From positions 744,001 through 808,000 of the forward strand of contig JAEOAD010000055.1 of the NCBI GenBank assembly GCA_036365145.1: 64,000 bases of DNA, read 5' to 3'. The stretch comes from Orientallactaga sibirica (taxonomy: Eukaryota > Chordata > Mammalia > Rodentia > Dipodidae). This document shows, in pieces, positions 37,706 to 48,136 of this stretch. Position numbers and translations under genes: made by a program. Within the stretch, counting starts at the first letter, position 1, and each line of letters opens with the position of its first letter. The notes beneath the pieces are model-generated. The model was not told the origin of the DNA. It made no database searches and worked only from the letters and a program-made list of their open reading frames with translations.

Positions 37706-39799
37706 GCCTAAATTTTATAACTGAGTTTAAGTCCAGTGGCAAACAGGCCAGTGGCTGAGTGTGGCATCAGGGGGTCTTATTCCCGAAGGGATCTTTGCCT
37801 GTTTTCTCTGAGTATTCTGGCCAGGGTTTGTGTGGGGTGATTGGAGACACTGAGGCCACCAGACCCCCCAGTGGTCTGTGTCCTTGGGAAACTCCATGGC
37901 CTTTCTGGGAAGGAGCAAAGGCCTGGTATCCCTCTGAGGACTCGGCTCCTCCCATTTTATCACTTTGGCCGTTCTGGAAGTTTCTCACATCACCTTGTAA
38001 CCGAACTAGGCTCAAGTCTTGTATGTGTTGGGCTGGACTTGGGTGCAACACATACCAGGGTACACGTGCATGGCGGGCCTGTATATGTGAGTGTGGGTGT
38101 GCTGGGCACGCCTCGGTGAGGGCTGCACCGTGAGCATGGCTCCTTGCTGCTCTGTCAAGTCTCCTGGGCTTTTCTACGGTAGTCAACAGCGGACTGAAGA
38201 CCCTGGTGGGACAGGGTGCAGAGCCGAATCATGGAACTCAGCCAGAGACCCAACCTCCTCTGTCTGAGGACTCCACCCCACTTACTGCCCATGAGCCTAA
38301 GGTGGGACGAATACCCACCTCTGAGGGTCCCTCGGATCTAAACCTGCAGGGACCACGTCTCCTCCTGCAGACCAGTCCAGTCTCTCCTGTTCCAGGCAGA
38401 GGGCTGAGGGCGGGGCTGCCATCTTGGCTCTAGGGAGCTGCAGATGGCCCCTGGGCAGTGGCCTTGGGACATGAGATGTGCAATAGACTGTTCGGGCCAG
38501 CCTTTGTCTCATATGGCTGCGGAACACAGTTCCTCCAGAAAAGGGAGAGGCGGGGAAGAGGACGGTGAGAGCAAGCTGGCAATGGTCTCCAGGACCGGGG
38601 CTTGAGGGCAGCCAGGGCTTATGTGTGGTGGGCATCATTGCACACCAGGCTTACTGCTCCACAGCCTATAGGATTCTTGCTGAAGCCAGAAAAGTGGCTG
38701 TGGAAAAGCCGATGCTTGCTGGCCACTGAAGGTCTGAGGACAGTGGAGCTTTGACCTTGGCCACCTCTTCCGTGCTTCCCAAAGAAGCCCACGCCCAGGG
38801 CTAAGCTAGCAGAACCTGGTTAATCCTCTAAGCCTTCCTCCTCTGCTTATGTAACTGCTTTTGTTCTAGGGAAAGCTGAGAGCTTGCGGTGACCAGTGAC
38901 TGGGAACCCTACAAAGCTCTGGTGGCATCTGGGCCAGCTTGGGATTGTGGCAAGGACTATGGGTCTGGGAAAACAGAGCCTGTGGACTGGGGTTGCGGGG
39001 GGGGGGCAGCCCAAGGGGAGATGTCGACGCAAGCAAACACCCTTGTGAGTGATATGCTCCATCCATAGCACACCACCCTGCGCTGCACCCCAGATATATG
39101 CGCTCTGGGAATACATGTTGGCCAGCCCCAGGCAGATGTGTGCAGCCAGAATTCCTGAGTGACCTCCATATCTGACCTTGACGGCCTGACCCTCAGCTAC
39201 CTCAGAGCTACACTTTTCCTTCCCAGGCTTCTCAGCTGGGCCCTTTTTTGACTCTCTGCTCTTGTCTCATCTTCTCACCACAGAAACAGAGTGGTGGGGG
39301 CGGGGGGTGGGGGTGGGGGGCTTCTTGTCAATGACCTGGCACTGGCTGGGAGCAGGGGCAACTTTGTCTTCTCTAAGGGCAAGTTCCACTTATTTCCAAG
39401 TCAAAGGCCTGCTCCTAGGGGCTCCTGAAGGATCCCAAAGTGTGAAGGCTGGTTTTCAGATGAGCACTGGGGTTCAGAGCCCTGGGAAACGAGCAGGCTG
39501 GGACCATCAAGCAGGCTCCCTTGCGGGAACCCTTCTCCCTTCTGTAGCTGAAGCTGCCTGAGGTCAGCCACTCTGCAGTGAGACTCACTCTTTGTGCACA
39601 GGCCAAGGAAGGGATCCAGACAAGCCTCTGCCTCTCTCTTAGCACTGACCTCCCCTCCTCGCCCCCATCTCCTTACCACCATGGGATGCTGCAGGGGTGA
39701 CTTGGAGGTTGTGCTTCCTCTTCAGACCTGCAGAGGGCATCACCAGCATCGAGAGTGGAAGGCAGGTTCAGGACGCTCCAAACCAAAGACCTGGTATTC
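37706..39799. other. Longest low-repeat block, left part
   Basis: About 2.1 kb of single-copy, moderately GC-rich DNA. Short homopolymer-type stretches occur (G9 at about 38998-39006; G-rich 39296-39320). Many frames of 60-140 codons are open on both strands but none shows a family signature or a clear acceptor-donor pair. It may be intron or flank of the gene implied by the CpG island. Confidence 0.4.
38406..38428. promoter_or_regulatory. GC box plus YY1-type motif
   Basis: 'gagggcggggc' (38406-38416) followed at once by 'gccatcttggc' (38418-38428). The pair is common in TATA-less promoters. CpG density around it is modest, so promoter status is uncertain. Confidence 0.3.
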
Positions 39800-39986
39800 C
39801 TTTTTTTTCTTGTTAAATTTATTTTATTTATTTCAGAGAGAGTGAAAGAGAGGCAGATAGAGAGAGAGAATGGGGGCGCCAGGCCCTTCAGCCTCTGTAA
39901 ACGAACTCCAGACCCGTGCCCCACCTTGTGCATCTGGCTTACATGGGTCCTGGGGAATTGAACCTGAGTCCTTTGGCTTTTCAGGG
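39800..39986 (-). mobile_element. B2-like SINE
   Basis: Antisense copy ending at 'cctttggcttttcagggcag'. The last part of the head is missing. It is the only SINE recognised in 37.71-41.85 kb. Confidence 0.91.
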
Positions 39987-41269
39987 CAGGTCCTGGGAAA
40001 GGTCTCCTCCATGTTTGAGGGCTTCTCCAAAAAGAGTTAGGGGTGGTGGTCGGGGGAAAGAGAGACCCAGCAAATTCAGGTGGGACCTGCAGGACCCATC
40101 TGAGAAGTCCCAGGCTCTCTGTCCCGTCATCTTTATGTTTGCCCCTGGCTCTCACAGCTGTCTGACATATTTGCTTGTTAACAAAGCTAAGTTCATCTTC
40201 CCTGAGAGAACAAAGGACCTCAAGGTGAGGGGCTTTGCTTTGTGCCCTCTGTTGCCTTAACCACACCTGAAGAGAGCAAGTGCCCAGTAAGTCTGAGAAG
40301 AGGAAGGTGAATAACGCTAGTGGCAGGGAGGGGCCTCCCAGGCAAGGCATGGACCCAGGAAGAGCTGTTCCACTCCCTTCTTCTGGCTCAGCCCAAATTC
40401 CAGGATAAAAGGATTGGGAAAGGTCACCTGGACCCAGCCCTCACCCCCCAAAACACTCTCCATGTGAGGGGCCATCTTCAGTCCTGAAGTGTGGTGTCTG
40501 GACCTGCAGGGTTTGAGCCACAGACAATAGATTCGTTCATGTCAGGGTCCCGGTCTCTCCGACCTTCCAGGCACTACTGAGAGAAACCAGGATAACTGTT
40601 CCTTATGGCAGTGATGAGAGAAGAGCCAGGCTCTGGCCAGATGAGAGAGGCCAAGAGACAGGGAGAAGGTTGGTGGTGGGGGAGGCAGGCCCTGAGCCTC
40701 GCATATTCTCTTTCTCCATCCTCTCAGGATCCCTCAGGCTAAACTGATGGTCTGATGGTGCCCATTCCTTGGGTGAGCCCACTTGGAGCGGAGGTGACTT
40801 GCCCCCAGCTGAGCAATGCCAGACACTTGAGCAACACGGTCCTTGTTCTCAGAAATTGAGCCCTGTCCCTGCTGTTGAGGGCTCTGTGCTACAGCCACTC
40901 ATTTCCCCTCCTTGCAATCTCGGTTTCCTCATCTGCTGCCCCTCAGACTCCTGGGCCAAGCAGTCTGCGGCACAGGAACTGCCTGGTGGCAGAGTCTGCT
41001 CTGGGGGTCTGGATTTCTCCAGAAGCTGACTCAGAGTGAGTTGTCCAGGTCTGGGGCTGGGTGCTTTCCCTCCTCCAGGGTTTCCGGGTGCCCAAGTCCA
41101 CCTCAACACTGGCTGGTGCTACAGGCTGCAGCAGACGCAGGGTGAGGATAGGGGCTCCTGCCTTCTTCCACCTACTTGTACGGGGAGCCTGCAGGCTGGG
41201 TGTGGAACAGTGAGGCGCACAGGACAGGAGGGGAGGAGGTGGGATGTAGGGACAGGACTGTTCCTTGGT
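39987..41269. other. Low-repeat block, middle part
   Basis: Single-copy DNA. Two exon-like segments stand out but are unproven: 40158-40224 (ends 'ctcaag|gtgagg') and 41079-41141 (after 'tttccctcctccag', before 'gtgagg'). The long minus-strand frame 39673-40350 crosses the antisense SINE and is not credible. Confidence 0.3.
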
Positions 41270-41274
41270 GGAGG

Positions 41275-41420
41275 ACTGGAATAGTGGGATAGGATTTCGA
41301 GCTGGGTTACAGGTCTGGGTTTGCGCCTTGATTGTCAAAAGATATTTTTCCTCTCCGGGCCTCAGTTTCTGACTCTGGAAAATGTAGCAGTGTTCTTCCT
41401 TTGAGTGTTTGAAAACATCT
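41275..41420 (+). mobile_element. Possible MIR remnant
   Basis: 'ctctccgggcctcagtttct' followed by 'ctctggaaaatgtagcagtg' resembles the MIR core, but the flanks are diverged. Confidence 0.5.
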
Positions 41421-41850
41421 GTGTAGTGTGTTGGAGACAGTCTCTGGAGAGGAGGCTGGGTGTGGTCCTTAGAGCACCCCAGAAGTCTTGGTGGGGGCAT
41501 CCAGGAAGAATGACACAATCCAATGCAGGCTGGAACTGATCCCGTGTGGCCACTGCTTCTGAGTTCTTATTAAAGGGGAGAGAAACAGAGTGAATGAATT
41601 TATCTGGGGAGCAGGGTTAAACCTCTCTAGGAGTTTCTATTGTCATTCAACTCTGCTGACCCTGGTGCAGGGAAAGCAAGCGGCAGGCACTTGTGTTCAG
41701 CCCTGGACTACTGAAGGCAGCCAGGACTCGCGTCTCTTACCAGCAGTCAAACAGTTCTGTGACTCAGGGGCAGCGTCTCCATCGCTCAGTGTCACACAAA
41801 GTGAAAACCGAAAAGGCCTTTGTTGATTATGAAGTACTTTTGTTTGGTTT
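41421..41850. other. Low-repeat block, right part
   Basis: Single-copy DNA, no exon or repeat recognised. Confidence 0.35.
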
Positions 41851-41852
41851 CG

Positions 41853-41962
41853 TTCTTTGGGTCAGGGTCTCACTATGTAGTCCAGGCTAGCCTTGAACCT
41901 GCATTAGCGTCTTGAGTTCAGGTGATTACAGACATGCGCCAAGTACCGTGTCTTTGATAGTG
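41853..41962 (-). mobile_element. Old B1-like remnant
   Basis: 'gggtcagggtctcactatgt', 'agtccaggctagccttgaac', 'gtgattacagacatgcgcca'. An older branch than the dominant B1 in the window. Confidence 0.7.
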
Positions 41963-42124
41963 CAACTGCATGTGTGTGCAAGGCAGGGGTGAGAATGTGC
42001 CGCTTGTGAGAATGAGTATGCAATGTGTGTGCCTGCGCCCTCTCCAGACCTGCCAGTGGGTGTTACTCTAGGCTGCTGCAGATTCTGTTTGGCTGGGGTG
42101 TTTCTCTGGTTTAAACTTGTTAGC

Positions 42125-42272
42125 ATTGGGCTGAGGATGTAGCTCAGTTGGTAGAGTACTTTCCTAGCATTCAAAGAGCCCAGGGTCAGATCTCTAGCAC
42201 TGCATACACCAGGCATGGTTGTTCATGTCTGTAATCCCAGCCCTGGAGAGGTAGAGGCAAGAGGATCAGAAA
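42125..42272 (+). mobile_element. B4 (ID-B1) SINE
   Basis: The tRNA-like head 'gggctgaggatgtagctcag', 'ttggtagagtactttcctag' (ID-type A box, with B-box position 'gggtcagatctctagc') is joined to a B1-like part 'ggcatggttgttcatgtctg'. A SINE, not a tRNA gene: the cloverleaf cannot close. Confidence 0.85.
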
Positions 42273-42282
42273 TGAAGGTCAG

Positions 42283-42447
42283 TTGGGAATGGTGGTACAC
42301 ACCTTTAATCCCAGCACTTGGGAGGCAGAGGTAGGAGGATTGCTGTGAGTTCAAGGCCACCCTGAGACTACATAATGGATTCCAGGTCAGCCTGGACTAC
42401 AGCGAGACCCTACCTTGAAAAACCTAAATAAATAAATAAATAATAAA
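42283..42447 (+). mobile_element. B1 SINE
   Basis: Sense B1, 'gttgggaatggtggtacaca' to 'gagaccctaccttgaaaaac' and (AAAT)n tail. Confidence 0.93.
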
Positions 42448-42448
42448 A

Positions 42449-42576
42449 TCTTGGGAGGCAGAGGTAGGAGAATTGCTGTGAGTTCAAAGCCAACCTGAGA
42501 CTACATAGTGAATTCCAGGTCAGCCTGGGCTCTAGCCTGGAGACCCTACCTCGAAAACAACAACAACAACAAAAAA
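42449..42576 (+). mobile_element. B1 SINE, 5' truncated
   Basis: Starts 'cttgggaggcagaggtagga', ends 'gagaccctacctcgaaaac'. 'gctctagcctgg' shows a small rearrangement. Confidence 0.9.
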
Positions 42577-42828
42577 ATCTTATCTTATTTTGTATTTCCA
42601 CTATTTGTTAGTTTACCAGAAAGGGAGGGGGCTCACAGTCCGGAAACTAACACTAACTATTGTCTCTCGCCTGCCCCCTTGGCTCATCCTGTACTGGGAG
42701 CTCCCCACAGCAGGGCCAGGAGTTGGCCCGACTGTTCAGCATCCCATAGGCTACCACGTCTCCCTCTGAGGCTCGCGGTTGGCTGCTTTAACATCACTGT
42801 CCATGGACTCTTTGTGACATCCCACTGG
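42577..42828. other. Single-copy DNA
   Basis: No recognised feature. Confidence 0.35.
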
Positions 42829-42829
42829 C

Positions 42830-42978
42830 CCCTAGAGATGCTTTTATTGTTCCCATCTTACAGGCAAGGAAATGAAGGCTGTGAGAGGGGAAATGGCTTT
42901 CCCAGAGTCCAGAGAACCCAGCCCATTCTCACCAGCCAATTCTCAGCGGTGCTGGATTTCAACTCCAGAACCTTGTTG
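42830..42978 (-). mobile_element. MIR SINE
   Basis: Antisense MIR: 'attgttcccatcttacaggc', 'aaggaaatgaaggctgtgag', 'gatttcaactccagaacctt'. Confidence 0.85.
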
Positions 42979-43074
42979 TTTGCTCTTGTCAGGGCACATG
43001 GGCTGGCTGATTGGCCCATGAACAAATGAATGAAAGAAGGAACGAATAAATCAGTCCTTCAACACTAAGCTTCA

Positions 43075-43195
43075 AGTGAAGGTTGAGCAACAACACAGCA
43101 GCTGTCATGCACCGAGCGCCCATCATATGGCAGTAGTGCTGAATGCATGTAGGATGCAATTTCCCCCTGGTGTGCGGAGGAGGAAGTTGCGGCTC
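43075..43195 (-). mobile_element. MIR-type remnant
   Basis: 'tgtcatgcaccgagcgccca' with 'aggaggaagttgcggctcag' is the antisense MIR pattern in diverged form. Confidence 0.6.
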
Positions 43196-43203
43196 AGGGT
43201 AGC

Positions 43204-43318
43204 TGAGGCACCCTGTCTGGCTGAGGCAGGAGGATCATGGGCAACATAAGCAAATCCCAGACCAGCCTGGACTATAGAGTGAGACTCCGTCTCAAAAAAT
43301 ATTATTTAAAATAAATTA
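43204..43318 (+). mobile_element. Old B1-like SINE
   Basis: 'ggctgaggcaggaggatcat' and 'agaccagcctggactataga' and 'gtgagactccgtctcaaaaa'. 5' truncated older B1. Confidence 0.7.
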
Positions 43319-43366
43319 AGTAAAATGAAGAGACTGGAGAGATGATTCAGTGGTTAAGAGTGGTTC

Positions 43367-43602
43367 TTTTTATTATTTATTTATTTATTTATGAGTGAAA
43401 GGGAAAGAGAGAGAAAGAGACAGAGAGAGAGAGCGAGAGAGAGAGGGAGAATGGGTGCTCAAGACCCTCCAGCCACTGCAAATGAACTCCAGACACATGT
43501 GCCACCTTGTGCATCTGGCTTTTATGGGTACTGGGGAATTGAACCTGGGTCCTTAGGCTTGGCAGGCAAGTCCCCTAACCGCTAAGCCATCTCTCCAGCC
43601 CC
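43367..43602 (-). mobile_element. B2-like SINE
   Basis: Antisense copy with a long GA stretch ('gagcgagagagagagggaga') and head 'agccatctctccagcccc'. Inserted in the B3. Confidence 0.94.
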
Positions 43603-43603
43603 C

Positions 43604-43604
<1 letters not shown>

Positions 43605-43637
<33 letters not shown>

Positions 43638-43782
43638 GTTTTTCAAGGTAGGGTCTCTAGCCCAGGCTGAACTAGAATTCACTATGTAGTCTCAGGTGGC
43701 CTCGAGCTCATGGCAATCCTCCCACCTCTGCCTCCCAAGTGCTGGGATTAAAGGAGTGCACCACCACGCCCCGCTCCCCCAC
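43605..43782 (-). mobile_element. B1 SINE with T30-type tail
   Basis: Antisense B1 with an almost pure T tail of about 31, body ending 'gcaccaccacgccccgct'. The long tail suggests youth. Confidence 0.93.
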
Positions 43783-43796
43783 ACTTTCTAAAAAGT

Positions 43797-43845
43797 ATTT
43801 TATTTATTTTTTTGAGAGAGAATGGGCATGTCATCTCTCCAGCCC
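43797..43845 (-). mobile_element. B2-like SINE, core deleted
   Basis: Only the tail and GA stretch ('gagagagaatgggcatg') joined straight to the head end ('tcatctctccagccc'). About 140 bp is missing. Confidence 0.85.
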
Positions 43846-44069
43846 AAGAGGGTTTCTTGCACCATAAGTATGAAGGCCTGAGGTAACCTAAGATCTACCT
43901 GATTTCAAGTTCCCAACACCCATGTAAACAGTAGGCATGGCCATGCATATTCTGTAACCCTAATCCCATGGGAGCAGAGACCTGAGAAAGACCAGAGAAG
44001 TATGGGGCTTATAAAACCCTCAAAATTCTGGAGTCAGTAAGGACTCTGTCTTCAAAAACAGGGGATAGG

Positions 44070-44220
44070 CCAGGCGTGGTGGCGCACGCCTTTAATCCCA
44101 GCACTCAGGAGGCAGAGGTAGGAGGAGCGCCGAGAGTTCGAGGCCACCCTGAGACTACAGAGTGAATTCCAGGTCAGCCTGGACCAGAGTGAGACCCTAC
44201 CTCAAAATTAAAAACAAAAA
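44070..44220 (+). mobile_element. B1 SINE
   Basis: Sense near-consensus B1 with an exact 17-base target duplication 'caaaaacaggggatagg' (44053-44069 and 44221-44237). Confidence 0.96.
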
Positions 44221-44387
44221 CAAAAACAGGGGATAGGGGATGAGCAACGGAGAGGACACCGAGTGCTCCCCTTTGGCTTCCACAGGCACATAGGCACTAT
44301 GTTGGCACATACACATGTATGCACCAAACACATACCACACCACACCACACCACACATACTACATATGCACATGGGAAAAAATTAAGT

Positions 44388-44503
44388 ACAGTTAGATGTG
44401 GTGGCACATACCTTAATTTCCAGGCAGAAGAATCAGAAGTTCAAGGCCAGCCTTGGCTCCATGAGTTAGAGGCCAATTTGGGCTACATGAGACTTTGTCT
44501 CAA
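44388..44503 (+). mobile_element. Old B1-like SINE
   Basis: 'agatgtggtggcacatacct', 'aagttcaaggccagccttgg', 'tgagactttgtctcaaat'. Diverged. Confidence 0.75.
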
Positions 44504-44511
44504 ATATATAT

Positions 44512-44655
44512 ATTAGCTGGGTTTGGTGGTGCATGCTTTTGATCCCAGCACTCGGATGGCTGAGGTAGGAGGATCACTGTAAGTTCAAGGCCATCCTGAG
44601 AATATATAGTGAATTCCAGGTCAATCTGGGCTAGAGCAAGACCCTATCTCAAATT
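44512..44655 (+). mobile_element. B1 SINE
   Basis: Sense B1, 'agctgggtttggtggtgcat' to 'caagaccctatctcaaatt'. Confidence 0.92.
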
Positions 44656-44666
44656 AAATCAATATA

Positions 44667-44868
44667 TAGGGTCTGGAGAGATAGCTTAGCAGTTAAGGTG
44701 CTTGCCTGCAAAGCCAAAGGACCCATGTTTGAACCCCCAGTATCTATCAGATGCACAAGGTGGCACATGCATCTAGCCTTCATTTACAGTGGCTAGAGGC
44801 CCTGACACGCACATTCTCCATCTATATGCCTCTTTCTCTCAAAATAAACATTTTTTAAAGATATATAT
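44667..44868 (+). mobile_element. B2-like SINE
   Basis: Sense copy, 'gggtctggagagatagctta' to 'caaaataaacattttttaa'. Confidence 0.92.
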
Positions 44869-44884
44869 ATATAAAATTAGTGTG

Positions 44885-45245
44885 TGAATTAATGAAGCAT
44901 GCTGCCCAATGTGGGACTTGGGGTTGTCCCTTGCCAGATTCCAGACCCAGGGCTCTGAGCTGGGTTTCTGGGTTCCCTAAAGTATATGGGAGAGTTGGCC
45001 GAGCCTAGTGTCAGGTACGCTGTTCCAGTAGAGGACCTGGGATCCATCACGACCCTCGGGAAGCTAGTCCACAAGGCTCCCCTGAATGACACCCCATTCA
45101 GCCCCCCTTCCTTGGGCCCATTTCCCCATTTGGCTATGAAGTATCTATTTCAGTCTGGGGTGGAAACCTGGCAGCCCAGCCTCAGACACTTCCGCTCTGG
45201 CTGTTATATGTTTAGCTGGGCCAACAAACTCTGCCTGGGAAAAGA
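44885..45245. other. Single-copy DNA
   Basis: About 360 bp with no recognised repeat or exon. Confidence 0.4.
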
Positions 45246-45254
45246 AGTCAGACT

Positions 45255-45385
45255 TAAAAACCAGAGCAGAGTTTGAATCCAGGCACCAGCATCTGCTGGC
45301 TGTGTGAACCTCTTGGCATCTCAGGTTCCACATCTGTAAAATGGAATAATAGAACCTACCTGATCAGCTTTGGGAGTCAGCTAAA
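45255..45385 (+). mobile_element. MIR SINE running into a minisatellite
   Basis: Sense MIR: 'gtttgaatccaggcaccagc', 'ggctgtgtgaacctcttggc', 'tccacatctgtaaaatggaa', 'tagaacctacctgatcagct'. At the 3' end 'gctaaataagagcatgcata' merges into the 34-bp tandem array. Confidence 0.9.
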
Positions 45386-46658
45386 TAAGAGCATGCATAT
45401 AATATGACTTATAGTGAAATAAGAGCATGCATATTACATGACTTATAGTGAAATAAGAGCATGATTATTACATGACTTAAAGTGAAATAAGAGCATGCAT
45501 ATTACAGGACTTAAAGTGAAATAAGAGCATGCATATTACAGGACTTATAGTGAAATAAGAGCATGCATATTACATGACTTATAATGAAATAAGAGCATGC
45601 ATATTACATGACTTATAGTGAAATAAGAGCATGCATATTACATGACTTATAGTGAAATAAGAGCATGCATATTACATGACTTATAGTGAAATAAGAGCAT
45701 GCATATTACATGACTTATAGTGAAATAAGAGCATGCATATAACATGACTTATAGTGAAATAAGAGCATGCATATTGTATAAAAAATGACTTATAATGAAA
45801 TAAGTGAAATAATGCATATTACATGACTTATAGTGACTTATAATGAAATAAGAGCATGCATATTACATGACTTATAGTGAAATAAGAGCATGCATATTAC
45901 ATGACTTAAGGTGAAATAAGAGCTTGCATATTACATGACTTATACTGAAATAAGAGCATGCATATTGCATGACTTATAGTGAAATAAGAGCATGCATATT
46001 GTATGACGTAAAGTGAAATAAGAGCATGCATATAACATGACTTATAGTGAAATAAGAGCATGCATATTAAGAGCATGCATATGACTTATAGTGAAGTAAT
46101 AACATGCATGAAATTATGACTTATATGACTGAAATAAGAGCATATAATAGTGAAATAAGAGCATGCATATTACATGACTTATAGTGAAATAAGAGCATGC
46201 ATATTACATGACTTAAAGTGAAATAAGAGCATGCATATTACATGACTTAAGGTGAAATAAGAGCATGCATATTACATGACTTATAGTGAAATAAGAGCAT
46301 GCATATAACATGACTTATAATGAAATAAGAGCATGCATATTACATGACTTATAATGAAAAAAGAGCATGCATATTACATGACTTAAAGTGAAATAAGAGC
46401 TTGCATATTACATGACTTAAAGTGAAATAAGAGCATGCATATTACATGACTTATAGTGAAATAAGAGCATGCATATTACATGACTTAAAGTGAAATAAGA
46501 GCATGCATATTACATGACTTATAATGAAATAAGAGCATGCATATAACATGACTTATAATGAAATAAGAGCATGCATATTACATGACTTAAAGTGAAATAA
46601 GAGCTTGCATATTACATGACTTAAAGTGAAATAAGAACATGAATATAACATGACTTAC
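45380..46658. repeat. 34-bp minisatellite, about 37 copies
   Basis: Unit of 34 bp: 'gtgaaataagagcatgcat' followed by 'attacatgacttata'. Variants include 'cttaaagtg' for 'cttatagtg', 'gcttgcat' for 'gcatgcat' and 'ataacatg' for 'attacatg'. Short scrambled units lie at about 45775-45850 and 46060-46150. Each standard unit holds the palindromes GCATGC and ATGCAT. There are no spacers, so it is not a CRISPR array. Confidence 0.98.
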
Positions 46659-47060
46659 AGGTCCTTAGGAAGGGCACTCTGGAGGAGAACTTCCCCTAGC
46701 ACCAGGGAAGAAACAAAACTCTTGAGATGTTAGGATCAACCTGACCGATTTACTACTAATACTTGACGTTATGGTGTGGGCTCCCATTCTTTGCCCTCAC
46801 CTACATCTTCCCTGTGCCTGCGGTTGACACACCTCCATATAAAGAGGAAATGGAGAGTCACAGAGGGGTTATGAGGCAGAGAAATGCCTGTCACGAAAAG
46901 TTCCTGGAGTAAAGCAGATAATAATAGATTATATATGAAACAGCCTCCTGCCCCAGGCCTCCTGACCAAGCTGTCAATCTCCCATTCCAACTTTGAATTC
47001 ACTGGAGAGATTTACTAAGGAGTTGCTATGTGCCAAGCCCATACCATACCTTTAAAAAAA
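46659..47060. other. Single-copy DNA with a possible old repeat end
   Basis: No gene seen. 'gagttgctatgtgccaagcc' near 47020 resembles an antisense L2/MIR end. Confidence 0.35.
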
Positions 47061-47069
47061 GAATCTACT

Positions 47070-47295
47070 GGGCTAGAGAGATGGCTTAGCAGTTAAGGCA
47101 CATGCCTGTGAAGCCTAAGGACCCAGGTTTGATTCCCCAGTACCCACATAAGCCAGACGCACAAGGTAGCACATGTGTCTGGAGTTTGTTTGCTGCAACT
47201 GAAGGTCCTGACATGCCCATTCTCTCTATCTGTCTCTGTCTCTTTCTCTCTCTCTCTCTCTCTCAAATAAATAAATAAAATATTTTTAAAAAATT
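47070..47295 (+). mobile_element. B2-like SINE
   Basis: Sense copy, 'gggctagagagatggcttag' to 'aaataaataaataaaatatt'. Confidence 0.94.
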
Positions 47296-47297
47296 TA

Positions 47298-47440
47298 AGC
47301 TGGGTGTGGTGGCTCATGCCTTTAATTCCAATACTAGGGAGGCAGAGGCAAGAAGATCACCATGAGTTCAAGGCCACCCTGAGACTATGTAGTGAATTCC
47401 AGGTCAGCCTGGGCTAGAATGAGACCCTGCCTCAAAAAAT
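47298..47440 (+). mobile_element. B1 SINE
   Basis: Sense B1, 'agctgggtgtggtggctcat' to 'gagaccctgcctcaaaaaat'. Confidence 0.92.
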
Positions 47441-47449
47441 ATTTATTTA

Positions 47450-47674
47450 GGGGCTGGAGAAATGGCTTAGCGGTTAAGGCGTTTGTCTGCGAAGCCAAAG
47501 GATCCCAGTTCGATTCTCCAGGACCCACGTAAGCCAGATGTATGAGGGGCACATGCATCTGGAGTTCGTTTGCAAGGGCTAGATGCCCTGGCATGCCCAT
47601 TCTCTGTCTGCCTCTCTTCTACCTCTCTCTCTCTTCTTGCAAATAAATAAATAAGATAAAAATCATTTTAAAAA
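47450..47674 (+). mobile_element. B2-like SINE
   Basis: Sense copy, 'ggggctggagaaatggctta', tail with 'cttcttgcaaataaataaat'. Confidence 0.94.
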
Positions 47675-47882
47675 GTATTTATTTATTTATTTATTTATTT
47701 GCAAGGGGGGAGGAAGGGAGAGAGAAGGGGCATGCCAGGGCCTCCTGCTGCTGCCAACAAACTCCAGATGCATTCACCACTCTGTGCATTTGGCTTTACA
47801 TGGGCATTGGGGAATCAAACCTGGGTCTTTAAGGCTTTGCTTGCAAGCAGACCCCTAAACCACCAAGCCATCTCTCTAGCTC
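47675..47882 (-). mobile_element. B2-like SINE
   Basis: Antisense copy tail to tail with the preceding sense copy, forming an inverted pair. Head 'agccatctctctagctc'. Confidence 0.9.
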
Positions 47883-47885
47883 GCA

Positions 47886-48052
47886 CACCTTTATCAGAGA
47901 TTTATCTGAGTCTATGCTGGAACTCACGTTTCATACATGGAGAAAATGAAACTTCAGAGTAAAACTTGTTCAAGGTCGTGTGGCCAGCAGAAGCAGAGGG
48001 AGGTGTCAAACCCAGGACTTTCCCATTCTAAGGAGGACGTGTCCATAACGCT
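47886..48052 (-). mobile_element. MIR SINE
   Basis: Antisense MIR: 'catggagaaaatgaaacttc', 'acttgttcaaggtcgtgtgg', 'gtcaaacccaggactttccc'. Confidence 0.8.
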
Positions 48053-48136
48053 CCTTAAAAGATATCAGACCCCAGGGCAGAAATAGATACATAAAAATGG
48101 GCAAAAAAAAAAAAAAAGAGAGAGATGGTGACAATA

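Larger units (their letters stand above)
43330..44330 (+). mobile_element. B3 SINE split by four younger SINEs
   Basis: Head 'agactggagagatgattcag' (about 43331-43363), middle from about 43850 ('gggtttcttgcaccataagt', 'agttcccaacacccatgtaa') and end from about 44238 ('tttggcttccacaggcacat') lie in order and in the same strand. Insertions at 43367-43602, 43605-43782, 43797-43845 and 44070-44220 separate them. Confidence 0.75.

Noticed and set aside
39673..40350. 225-codon minus-strand frame, the longest in the window
   Set aside because: Its middle is the B2-like SINE at 39800-39986 and the rest has no family motif. Open by chance.
42125..42200. tRNA-like A-box region ('gatgtagctcagttggtaga')
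   Set aside because: It is the head of an ID/B4 SINE. The anticodon and acceptor stems do not form and a B1 part follows.
45380..46658. Regular direct repeats suggesting a CRISPR array
   Set aside because: Units are head to tail with no spacers, there are no cas genes, and the window is a mammalian nuclear genome.
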